From contig JAOUDB010000203.1 in NCBI GenBank assembly GCA_029859485.1, positions 1 to 5,427 on the forward strand: a stretch of 5,427 nt of DNA, read 5' to 3'. The notes beneath the pieces are model-generated. The model ran no database searches. It had not been told where the DNA came from and saw only the letters and a list, made by a program, of their open reading frames with translations. Origin of the DNA: Desulfuromonadales bacterium (GTDB lineage Bacteria; Desulfobacterota; Desulfuromonadia; Desulfuromonadales; BM103). Of this stretch, positions 1 to 5,427 are shown in pieces; position 1 is the first letter of the stretch; every line of letters starts with the position of its first letter. The translations under genes and the position numbers were made by a program.

Positions 1-913
1 CCTTCTCTAACAAACACCCTGCCCCCCCTTGAACAAAGCACTTCAAAGTTCTTTCATCGACAATTTTGTTGTTCAGGTAAAACTTTAAGGTGGGTGGATT
101 TTCTTTATTGATTACAGTATCTTGATGGTCTTCCAACTGAACAGGCAAGCTCTTCATAAAAAGACGACTACGAAACTCACTTACAGCAGAATAGGCACCA
201 CCAACCGGGAATCTTGGCAAAGTATGCATATCTTGTCCGTCAGTAATGACACCGGATTGCTGGCCAAAGGCCGCGACGAAACCCGCCTCACGGATCAAGC
301 CTGTCAGCTCTTTAGAGAATTCACCATAGGGATAAGCAAAGAGGCGTGGAGATGTGCTGAGATGCTTTTTAAACTGTCCCTGAGAGCGCCCCAGGTCCTC
401 AACGACTCTGGCTCGCCATTCACTTTCGCTTTCTGAAGGGATACGGTCCAGCAGGTAAGCATGACTGGCGGAATGATTGCCAATTTCAACGCCTTCATTC
501 TGTAGCATAAGGAGGTCCTGCCAATCCAAGAAATCAGAGCCACCGACAGTATCGGTACTGACAAATAGAGTTGCAGGATAACCATATTGCTTCAGCAGAG
601 GCCAACCATCAGTCAGAAAGGAAAGATAACCATCATCGACTGAAATCACAGCACACCGCTGTGGCAGGCTCTCGCCTGACCTCATGCGATCGACCACCTC
701 ACCAAGGGTCAGAACAGTAAAGTGTTCGACCTTGAGAGTCTCAAGATGGTCTTTAAAAGCTTCTGTCGTGATATTGGTCGAGGGATAGCGGGAATCGTTG
801 AAACGATGATAGACAAAAACATTTGCTTCGCTAGCAAACACTACCTCGGCTGGCATCAGAAGCAGTGCAACAAGCACAAAGGAGAGACAGGTGAGAAACA
901 GCTTACGACTCAT
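1..913 (-). CDS. Secreted polysaccharide deacetylase (NodB/CE4 fold), 3' end cut by window edge
   Basis: Likely removes N-acetyl (or O-acetyl) groups from a polysaccharide in the periplasm or envelope, like PgaB/IcaB-type enzymes. The visible 304 codons start with a signal peptide: SRK, a hydrophobic core at about residues 5-20, and probable cleavage after VFA at residue 27. The NodB motifs follow in order: SVDDGY with the Asp pair D93-D94, the metal-binding HSASH (H147, H151), and FAYPYGEFS (about 192-200). An early YHRF followed by YPSTN (35-47) is typical of this subgroup. A later LPRFPVGG (232-239) fits the end of the barrel. No stop is reached, so the C-terminus lies outside the window. 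The ATG at 913 overlaps the last 11 bases of the RelA/SpoT homologue, implying translational coupling; the Shine-Dalgarno is weak. A GTG at 922 is an alternative start but lacks a better one. The family is secure, the substrate unknown. Confidence 0.9.
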   Translation of the reverse strand, partial: MSRKLFLTCLSFVLVALLLMPAEVVFASEANVFVYHRFNDSRYPSTNITTEAFKDHLETLKVEHFTVLTLGEVVDRMRSGESLPQRCAVISVDDGYLSFLTDGWPLLKQYGYPATLFVSTDTVGGSDFLDWQDLLMLQNEGVEIGNHSASHAYLLDRIPSESESEWRARVVEDLGRSQGQFKKHLSTSPRLFAYPYGEFSKELTGLIREAGFVAAFGQQSGVITDGQDMHTLPRFPVGGAYSAVSEFRSRLFMKSLPVQLEDHQDTVINKENPPTLKFYLNNKIVDERTLKCFVQGGAGCLLEK

Positions 914-2393
914 CCTTGCCACTAAGCGGCTGTTTAACCTTTGAACGCAGATAACGACGAATACTGTTGCGAGCACGCGGCGTAACTGCCCACTCCAACC
1001 ACTTCGGCAACACAGTCGGTCGATCAGAGGTTTCGACATCGATCTGGTCTCCATCCATCAAACGGGCCTTGAGCTGGCGGGTTTTACCATTAATTCGTAC
1101 GCGTACAGCGTGCAAACCCAGTTGCTCATGAATATCGAAGGCGAAGTCCAGAGCACTGCTACCCTCTGGGAGCGAACGTACATCTCCCAAAGGGGTATAA
1201 ACCTGTATTGACGCAGAGGCCAGACGCAGGCTATCCATATCAAAAGCGGACTCGCCCTCAATCAATGATTGCATCAGGTCCTCAAAGCTTGAGCTACGGA
1301 ATTCAAAGCCGGGAGCTAAAACACCCGAATCATTAAAACGCGCAAGTTTGCGCGTGGTGATCTCCACCCGCAGACGGAGCTCACCGGCCTGAACACTGGT
1401 CTTTAAGGCCTGGTATCCATACTGTGACGGCATATTCAGGTGATCACGCAGTTTGCCGGGAATCGGGGGATAGAGACGATGCAACAAACCGAGAGTGTGG
1501 TAGGCATCGAGGAATCGATCGACAAGGATATCCAGGGTATAGAGTGCCGGCAGGCCACGTCCGGTCGTTCTGGCAGCCGCGATGGAAAAATGTCGCCAGC
1601 GGTCCTTAAGCAAGGCATCGATCTTGTGATGCTCCAGAACATTGTGGATTTCGGAACGAATACGGCCAAAATTGGGTTCATAAAGTTCACGCATTTCGTG
1701 AACGTGGGCATCATAACGAACAGCTCTGGTTGGATAGAGGATTCTCAGCGATAGGGCATCAAGCTCAGTAGCAACACGTCCCATACCAAGGTGTCTGGCC
1801 AAAGGAACATAGATCATTCGGCTTTCTTCGGCGATCAAGCGTTGCTTTTCCGGATTTAACGCCTGAATGGTCTGCAGGTTGTCAATACGATCCCAGAACT
1901 TCAGACAGAGGACCCGGACATCCCTGACTGCAAGCAGGACCTGCTTGCGGTAAGTCTGCTCTTTTAAAGCACTGCGACTGAGAAGATCGTCGTCAACTTT
2001 GGTCAGTCCATCGACCAGCAGCCCGATCTCCATGCCAAACATGGCACTGACATTTTCAAGCGTTGTGGGCGTATCTTCCACAACATCATGCAAAAGAGCC
2101 GCAATGACCGAGGCAAAATCCATCCAGTGCCTGGCGGCCAGGTGCGCAACTCGCAAGGGATGGAAGAAATAAGGCTCTCCCGATTTACGGACCTGTTTAC
2201 GGTGCGCGTCCTGTGCCAGCTTAATGGCTTTTTGCAAAGCATCAATCGAGTCATCGAGAACCTGTTCGCTCAGACTGCCGCCATGATGAGTCACCAGCAA
2301 CTCCATGATCTCGTTGATCAGGCGCAGCTGCCGTTTGTCATCATAATTCTCCGCCGCTTCCGGCTGAGCTATCGGTTGATGAATTTTTTCCAT
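903..2393 (-). CDS. RelA/SpoT homologue: intact HD hydrolase, degenerate synthetase, TGS domain, no ACT
   Basis: Predicted cytoplasmic (p)ppGpp 3'-pyrophosphohydrolase. The HD domain (about 45-210) keeps the expected residues: RKSGEPY (69-75), H78, HDVVED with H102, D103, E106 and D107, and D168 in the DRIDN segment, followed by PEKQRLIAEE and YVPLARHLG. The synthetase region (about 230-360) is recognisable from IPGKLRDHLNMP and YGYQAL (311-330). However, the usual R-x-K-S..S..K substrate segment reads TTGRGLPALYT, the D-x-x-A-x-R strand is missing, and the EYGxAAHW block reads DSGVLAPG. I infer that ppGpp synthesis is lost. A TGS domain (IQVYTPLGDVRSLPEGSSALDFAF, starting about 396) and a short helical tail with WLEWAVTPRAR follow. 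There is no ACT domain; 496 residues compares with about 700-750 for long RSH proteins. The ATG at 2393 is the only sensible start, because an in-frame stop lies six codons upstream. Its Shine-Dalgarno is weak. Confidence 0.88.
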   Translation of the reverse strand: MEKIHQPIAQPEAAENYDDKRQLRLINEIMELLVTHHGGSLSEQVLDDSIDALQKAIKLAQDAHRKQVRKSGEPYFFHPLRVAHLAARHWMDFASVIAALLHDVVEDTPTTLENVSAMFGMEIGLLVDGLTKVDDDLLSRSALKEQTYRKQVLLAVRDVRVLCLKFWDRIDNLQTIQALNPEKQRLIAEESRMIYVPLARHLGMGRVATELDALSLRILYPTRAVRYDAHVHEMRELYEPNFGRIRSEIHNVLEHHKIDALLKDRWRHFSIAAARTTGRGLPALYTLDILVDRFLDAYHTLGLLHRLYPPIPGKLRDHLNMPSQYGYQALKTSVQAGELRLRVEITTRKLARFNDSGVLAPGFEFRSSSFEDLMQSLIEGESAFDMDSLRLASASIQVYTPLGDVRSLPEGSSALDFAFDIHEQLGLHAVRVRINGKTRQLKARLMDGDQIDVETSDRPTVLPKWLEWAVTPRARNSIRRYLRSKVKQPLSGKDES

Positions 2394-2501
2394 GAAACAT
2401 AGACCCGTTCAAGAGCTGTAAAATAGGCAAATATTCATGAGACAGAGAGCACGACAGAACATAATCGGGCTCAACTCTTCGACAGATATTAATGCAGAAT
2501 C
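2394..2501 (-). other. Intergenic leader before the RelA/SpoT homologue
   Basis: This is the only non-coding stretch apart from the hairpin. It is AT-rich relative to the genes and should hold the promoter of the RelA/SpoT homologue and deacetylase pair. I see TTGATT, TTGAGC, GATTAT and TATTTT on the minus strand, but no pair with 16-18 base spacing convincing enough to call. No sigma-54 type GG-N10-GC match was recognised. Confidence 0.35.
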
Positions 2502-2534
2502 AAAGGCCTCGCAACCCTGTTCAGGGTCGAAGCC
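2502..2534 (-). terminator. Terminator-like hairpin after the HIT gene
   Basis: A perfect inverted repeat, ACCCTG / CAGGGT (2514-2519 and 2522-2527), is flanked by partly pairing GGCTTCG and GCGAGGCC arms. This gives an imperfect stem over 2505-2534, only 15 bases past the HIT stop codon. On the minus strand it is followed by TTTGATT, a weak U-tract. It is well placed to end the ATPase-HIT transcript ahead of the RelA/SpoT homologue. The short U-tract means it may be leaky, or only an RNA 3'-end stabiliser. Confidence 0.4.
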
Positions 2535-2549
2535 AAACAAATCTGACAA

Positions 2550-2897
2550 TCAGCCTGGAGGCCAGGTCATGTCTCTGCCACCGAGCAGGTGAAAATGAAT
2601 GTGCCAAACAACCTGACCACCGCCTTCATTACAGTTATTGACGATTCGAAAACCATCCTCAGAAAAACCCCTGTCATGGGCGATCTTGCCGGCAATTTGG
2701 AAGACATGACCAATCAGCTCATTGTCTGCCGTAGTCAAGTCCAGTGTTGTGCGAACATGTTTACGCGGCACGATCAGGAGATGATCTGGAGCCTGAGGGT
2801 TGATATCCTCGAGGACAACAACCTGTTCGTCTTGATAAACAAACTTGCCCGGAATTTCACCGGAGATAATTTTACAGAAGATGCAGCTGTCCGGCAT
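2550..2897 (-). CDS. HIT (histidine triad) family nucleotide hydrolase, HINT type
   Basis: A 115-residue HINT-type protein. The family hydrolyses nucleoside phosphoramidates and acyl- or aminoacyl-adenylates in the cytoplasm, and members act as homodimers. The catalytic triad HIHFHLL (H99, H101, H103) lies near the C-terminus after GQVVWH. The N-terminus CIFCKIISGEIP (C5, C8), with H47 in PRKHV, fits the zinc-binding version of the fold. Also typical are the DINPQAPDHLLIVP strand pair and FRIVNNCNEGGGQ before the triad. Length is normal for the family. The start at 2897 is favoured over in-frame upstream codons because it has a strong AGGAGGAG just before it and begins with the family's usual N-terminus. 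The gene starts 26 bases inside the ATPase gene in another frame, so the two are probably co-transcribed and coupled. Its substrate here is unknown, and a role in DNA repair is only suggested by position. Confidence 0.95.
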   Translation of the reverse strand: MPDSCIFCKIISGEIPGKFVYQDEQVVVLEDINPQAPDHLLIVPRKHVRTTLDLTTADNELIGHVFQIAGKIAHDRGFSEDGFRIVNNCNEGGGQVVWHIHFHLLGGRDMTWPPG

Positions 2898-5103
2898 GCT
2901 CTCCTCCTTCATCAGTGGTCGTGTTAGCGGCGTCCCCATCAAGAGGAACGACATGCCACCTTTCACGGGCAGCGCGTTTGCCTAAATCAAGATTATGACT
3001 GAAGAGTATCAATTGTCCATCGGCAGAAGCCAGGTCAACCAGATTGAGTGTTTTCGCAAGGCGTTTCTGGTCCAGGTGAACAAAGGGGTCATCGAGCATC
3101 AGAGGTAAAGACCGTCCATCATCGCGGACCTTTGCCAAAGCCATCCGCAGAGCCAGATAAATGGCATCAACGGTACCACGGCTGAAATGGTCCACGGGAG
3201 TCCAACGACGCCCATCAACCTGAATAGATGGAGCCATATTCTCATCAAGCTTGATCTCCGTGTAGCGGCCCCCGGTAATCTTGCCAAACATCTTACCTGC
3301 TTCAGCATTCAACGTCACCAGGTGAGAACGGCTGAACTCGTCAACAGCGTCTGCAAGCAGGTTGATCGATTTGCGTAGAACAACTATACGATCCTCCAGA
3401 TCATTTTTACGCCTTTGGAGAGGTGACATGGCGCTCTTGACAGAGATTTCCTGCACCAGAGGACCTTGCTGTGAAGCTGCTTCAGCAGAAGCCCCTGGTG
3501 TATGCCTGCCAGACTTCAACTGCGCCTGCAGCTCCTCCAGGCGAGTCTCTTTCGCCTGCAGAGTAGCAGCAAAATCGGCCAACCGTGCTTCCAACTGGCG
3601 CAACTCCTCAGCGGCCTCATCGTCTTTCAAGAGATCTTTTTCAACGACTGACACCGTGGGGTCCTGAGAAGAGGGGTCACGATCAACAAGCTCAGTACCT
3701 TTAACGATCCCGGGATCATCAGATTCCGTTGCAGACCAGTATTGGTCGAGTAATGTACGATGAGTCATCACAAGTTTATGCAAACGAACCAGGTCGACCG
3801 CAGAAGACGGCAAGCCAAGAGCGTCACAACGCTCACTTAATTCTGCCTGTCGTTGCTGCGCGAGGCCCTTCTTCTGCTCAAGCAAGCCACGCTCCTTACG
3901 GCACTGTTCCAGAATTTTATTACGATTAATCTGCCGCCAGGAGGCCCAGGCAAGCAGAGCCACAGAGCAGACTCCAACAGCCGTCAAGAGGGGTGTTTTG
4001 AAAAAGGGTTGCCAAAAGGCTACGGCCGCAAGTGCGACGAAAAGGACCAGGAGGCAGCCAATCACCATCCAGGGAACCTGTGGAATCTTTTTCTCTCGAC
4101 CATGAAGGATCGAGAATGGCTGCTGTAAGGCGGCTAGCTCCTGCCTTATTTCAGCGGCGGCACTTAACACTTCTGGCAATTGCGGCGGCAAAGAGGGCGG
4201 TAGCCCGGCAGCGGTCAATTTTTCAGCAAGCGTCTTTTTTGTGCCTAAGCTCTCTTCCTTTACAGGTTCAACCTTTGCAGGCGGCTCGGCTTTTTCTTCG
4301 TTGATGTCAGCCTGCTGACGAAAACGCTCAATGTAACGCTGGCCCTTCTCATACTCCTGGCGTTCAAATTCAAGTTCGCCCGACAGGGCACTGATCTCTT
4401 CTTCAAGAGCAACCTGACTATCGTCGCGGGCAGGGTTATCGATCTCCACAAAGATCGGCACAGCCCCATCATCACCCTGCTCGGACAACTGCTGGCAAAC
4501 GGTTTCATACTCACGGTCGCGTTGCTTGTCCCTCCCCCAGGGGTTGCTACGGGTCAGTTGAAAATGCTCATCCAGTAAAGTGTCAAGAATTTCAGCATAA
4601 TCGGCTTCAGCGGTACCACTGACCAGAGTTCTCAGCTTAAGAGCGAGCTCTTCGCCGCTCCAACTTTGCGGGTGATGCCCAAAGAAGTAAGTCGCGCGAA
4701 AGAGCCTCTCATCAGCAACGCCAATCAACTTTTCAAGCAGTTCCCGGTACTCGCGACAGGAGGCGCTGCGCCCCCGGAACGGAGCTTTGCCGGAAAACTG
4801 TGCCCTGACATGATAAAGGTCATCTTTTTCAACCAGCTCAACCTCATCAGTCAGCAGGTTGCGTTTAACTTCAACGGTGTGTCCCCGGCCCTCAAAAAAG
4901 AGTGATGCAGAACAGACATTGCGACCCCAGGGTTTGAACCTCTCCAGACGATCGGTACCAAAAAGAACCGCGGGGACAGCCTCGGCGATCGTCGACTTAC
5001 CCGCCTCGTTGGGGCCTATGACAAGGTTCAGCCCACGACGGAATTCAACCGTCTGACCACGGAATCTGCCGAAGCTCTCCAATTCAATGCTACGCAGTAT
5101 CAT
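2872..5103 (-). CDS. Rad50/SbcC-like AAA ATPase of YhaN type with a central transmembrane hairpin
   Basis: ABC-type ATPase of the SMC/Rad50/SbcC superfamily, 743 residues, with the nucleotide-binding halves at the two ends. The N-terminal lobe starts ILRSIELESFGRFRG and has Walker A GPNEAGKST (30-38). The C-terminal lobe has the signature FSRGTVDAIYLALRMAL (640-656), Walker B LPLMLDDPFVHLD (666-678) and the switch histidine in FSHN (H703). The FSRGT signature is typical of YhaN, not the LSGGE/Q of SbcC. Charged, Glu/Gln/Arg-rich coiled-coil segments lie at about 230-280 and 395-590. Between them are two hydrophobic stretches (about 343-363 and 372-389) with Lys/Arg on the outer flanks, predicting a hairpin with both lobes cytoplasmic. 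There is no CxxC zinc hook. By family analogy it acts on DNA ends with an SbcD/YhaO-type nuclease. The ATG at 5103 overlaps the previous stop as ATGA; the 3' end overlaps the HIT gene. The protein is shorter than B. subtilis YhaN (about 960). Confidence 0.9.
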   Translation of the reverse strand: MILRSIELESFGRFRGQTVEFRRGLNLVIGPNEAGKSTIAEAVPAVLFGTDRLERFKPWGRNVCSASLFFEGRGHTVEVKRNLLTDEVELVEKDDLYHVRAQFSGKAPFRGRSASCREYRELLEKLIGVADERLFRATYFFGHHPQSWSGEELALKLRTLVSGTAEADYAEILDTLLDEHFQLTRSNPWGRDKQRDREYETVCQQLSEQGDDGAVPIFVEIDNPARDDSQVALEEEISALSGELEFERQEYEKGQRYIERFRQQADINEEKAEPPAKVEPVKEESLGTKKTLAEKLTAAGLPPSLPPQLPEVLSAAAEIRQELAALQQPFSILHGREKKIPQVPWMVIGCLLVLFVALAAVAFWQPFFKTPLLTAVGVCSVALLAWASWRQINRNKILEQCRKERGLLEQKKGLAQQRQAELSERCDALGLPSSAVDLVRLHKLVMTHRTLLDQYWSATESDDPGIVKGTELVDRDPSSQDPTVSVVEKDLLKDDEAAEELRQLEARLADFAATLQAKETRLEELQAQLKSGRHTPGASAEAASQQGPLVQEISVKSAMSPLQRRKNDLEDRIVVLRKSINLLADAVDEFSRSHLVTLNAEAGKMFGKITGGRYTEIKLDENMAPSIQVDGRRWTPVDHFSRGTVDAIYLALRMALAKVRDDGRSLPLMLDDPFVHLDQKRLAKTLNLVDLASADGQLILFSHNLDLGKRAARERWHVVPLDGDAANTTTDEGGEHAGQLHLL
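2901..2908 (-). promoter_or_regulatory. Shine-Dalgarno for the HIT gene, inside the ATPase gene
   Basis: The minus strand reads AGGAGGAG, with its AGGAGG core five bases before the ATG at 2897. It lies inside the last codons of the ATPase gene. It is the strongest ribosome-binding site in the window, so it fixes the HIT start and suggests the HIT protein is translated more efficiently than its neighbours. Confidence 0.85.
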
Positions 5104-5285
5104 GAGGCCTCACCATCCATGGCTTGAAATCTCTTCAACAGAAGCTGTAAGGCATCTTCCAGAAGCTCAAGCTCTTGCTCATCAGCAAACTCAGACTGCT
5201 TGATTACCGTACGAACGAGAACGCCTCGAACACTCTCTTCGCGAGCCAGCGCCTCTATATGCGCGCTACCCAGTAGACGTGTCAT
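5100..5285 (-). CDS. Small 61-residue helical protein, resembling the C-terminus of a YhaO/SbcD-type metallophosphoesterase
   Basis: A short, mostly helical, acidic protein beginning MTRLLGSAHIEAL and ending in a leucine/glutamate-rich amphipathic helix (about 35-53). I see no catalytic motif, signal peptide or membrane segment. The stretch EALAREESVRGVLVR (11-25) resembles, from memory, the C-terminal helical tail of YhaO-like DNA-repair metallophosphoesterases, the usual partners of YhaN-type ATPases. That is a weak resemblance, not a family assignment. The ATG at 5285 has a good GGGGGAGAGG ribosome-binding site and overlaps the preceding stop as ATGA. Its own stop overlaps the ATPase start as ATGA. 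This arrangement argues for a real translated gene. A longer reading from a TTG at 5336 is unlikely. It may be a free-standing subunit of the ATPase complex, or the remnant of a nuclease gene broken upstream. Confidence 0.65.
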   Translation of the reverse strand: MTRLLGSAHIEALAREESVRGVLVRTVIKQSEFADEQELELLEDALQLLLKRFQAMDGEAS

Positions 5286-5427
5286 ACCTCTCCCCCATGA
5301 AAGAACTCTGGATAGTAACAAACATTCTGGTGACAAGCAGCACCGAATCTTTCCTTATGTGCGGCCATCGCCTGACAGCGGTACTCTTCAGGGGTAACAG
5401 CCTCTGACGCCAGCAGCAGGAACTCCT
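5282..5427 (-). CDS. C-terminal 47 residues of an unidentified gene, 5' end outside the window
   Basis: An open frame enters from the right edge (first full codon at 5425) and ends in TGA at 5282-5284. Codon choice looks like its neighbours (GAG, CTG, GCG, CGC), and the other two frames on this strand contain stops, or stay open only with an implausible Arg/Ser-rich product. The tail reads EFLLLASEAVTPEEYRCQAM and later ACHQNVCYYPEFFHGGEV, with cysteines 17, 31 and 36 of the visible part. The C-x4-C spacing next to YYPEFF might bind a metal, but I do not recognise the family. It does not look like the end of an SbcD/YhaO nuclease. It overlaps the next start as ATGA, so it probably heads or belongs to the same operon. 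Confidence 0.6.
   Translation of the reverse strand, partial: EFLLLASEAVTPEEYRCQAMAAHKERFGAACHQNVCYYPEFFHGGEV
5286..5296 (-). promoter_or_regulatory. Shine-Dalgarno for the 61-residue protein
   Basis: The minus strand reads GGGGGAGAGGT directly before the ATG at 5285, with a GGAG core four bases upstream. It lies in the last codons of the preceding gene. It decides in favour of the ATG at 5285 over the TTG at 5336. Confidence 0.65.

Noticed and set aside
122..436. Plus-strand open frame opposite the deacetylase
   Set aside because: It runs antisense to clear NodB motifs, and its product has no recognisable domain.
1424..1754. Two plus-strand open frames opposite the RelA/SpoT homologue
   Set aside because: They lie antisense to conserved HD and synthetase sequence, have no ribosome-binding site I can see, and have compositions typical of shadow frames.
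2394..2500. Possible sigma-70 promoter elements such as TTGAGC with GATTAT, or TATTTT
   Set aside because: None of the pairs has both acceptable spacing and acceptable match, so calling one would be a guess.
2589..2927. Plus-strand frame of about 112 codons opposite the HIT gene
   Set aside because: It mirrors the HIT coding sequence exactly in extent, and its translation has no domain features.
2898..2966. A longer N-terminus for the HIT protein, starting at 2966
   Set aside because: The extra 23 residues lie within the ATPase coding sequence in another frame, lack a better ribosome-binding site and do not match the HIT fold, which begins at MPDSCIFCK with a strong AGGAGGAG before it.
3362..4304. 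Several plus-strand frames opposite the ATPase coiled-coil region
   Set aside because: Their Ser/Arg/Ala-rich products reflect the reverse complement of Glu/Leu/Gln-rich coiled-coil codons.
5282..5285. A frameshift joining the unidentified tail to the 61-residue protein
   Set aside because: The ATGA overlap with a proper ribosome-binding site explains the frame change, and the upstream tail does not look like the missing part of a nuclease. It cannot be fully excluded without sequence beyond the right edge.
5286..5336. A TTG start at 5336 for the small protein
   Set aside because: The added residues overlap the preceding gene's tail in another frame and look unstructured. The ATG at 5285 has a good ribosome-binding site and ATGA coupling.

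Overview
The window is almost entirely coding. All six genes supported here lie on the minus strand, so transcription runs from the right edge to the left. Moderate GC, tight gene overlaps and the gene types suggest a Gram-negative bacterium with an outer envelope. I lean towards a deltaproteobacterial or Desulfuromonas/Geobacter-like organism, but that is an impression from protein style and nothing in the window proves it. No rRNA, tRNA, CRISPR array, insertion sequence or plus-strand gene was found.

Right-hand operon (5427 down to 2550). First comes the C-terminal tail of an unidentified gene with three cysteines, cut by the window edge. A 61-residue helical protein follows by an ATGA overlap. 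By a second ATGA overlap comes a 743-residue Rad50/SbcC-type ATPase of the YhaN kind, whose coiled-coil apex carries a predicted transmembrane hairpin where SbcC/Rad50 would have a zinc hook. A 115-residue histidine-triad (HINT-type) nucleotide hydrolase follows, starting inside the ATPase gene from its own strong Shine-Dalgarno. The run ends at a hairpin just after the HIT stop codon. YhaN-type ATPases usually pair with an SbcD/YhaO-type metallophosphoesterase. None is complete in the window, although the 61-residue protein resembles the C-terminal end of such enzymes.

Intergenic gap (2394-2549, about 156 bases). It holds the terminator-like hairpin and then AT-rich sequence that should contain the promoter of the left-hand pair. 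I could not pick a convincing -35/-10 pair.

Left-hand operon (2393 down to 1). A 496-residue RelA/SpoT homologue has an intact HD (p)ppGpp-hydrolase site, a visibly eroded synthetase domain, a TGS domain and no ACT domain. Its last 11 bases overlap the start of a secreted polysaccharide deacetylase, which runs off the left edge. This couples a probable alarmone hydrolase with an envelope polysaccharide-modifying enzyme.

The most unusual points are the membrane-hairpin Rad50-like ATPase and the hydrolase-only RelA/SpoT homologue coupled to an exported deacetylase. Neither is certain to be new. Both rest on motif reading, not database comparison.
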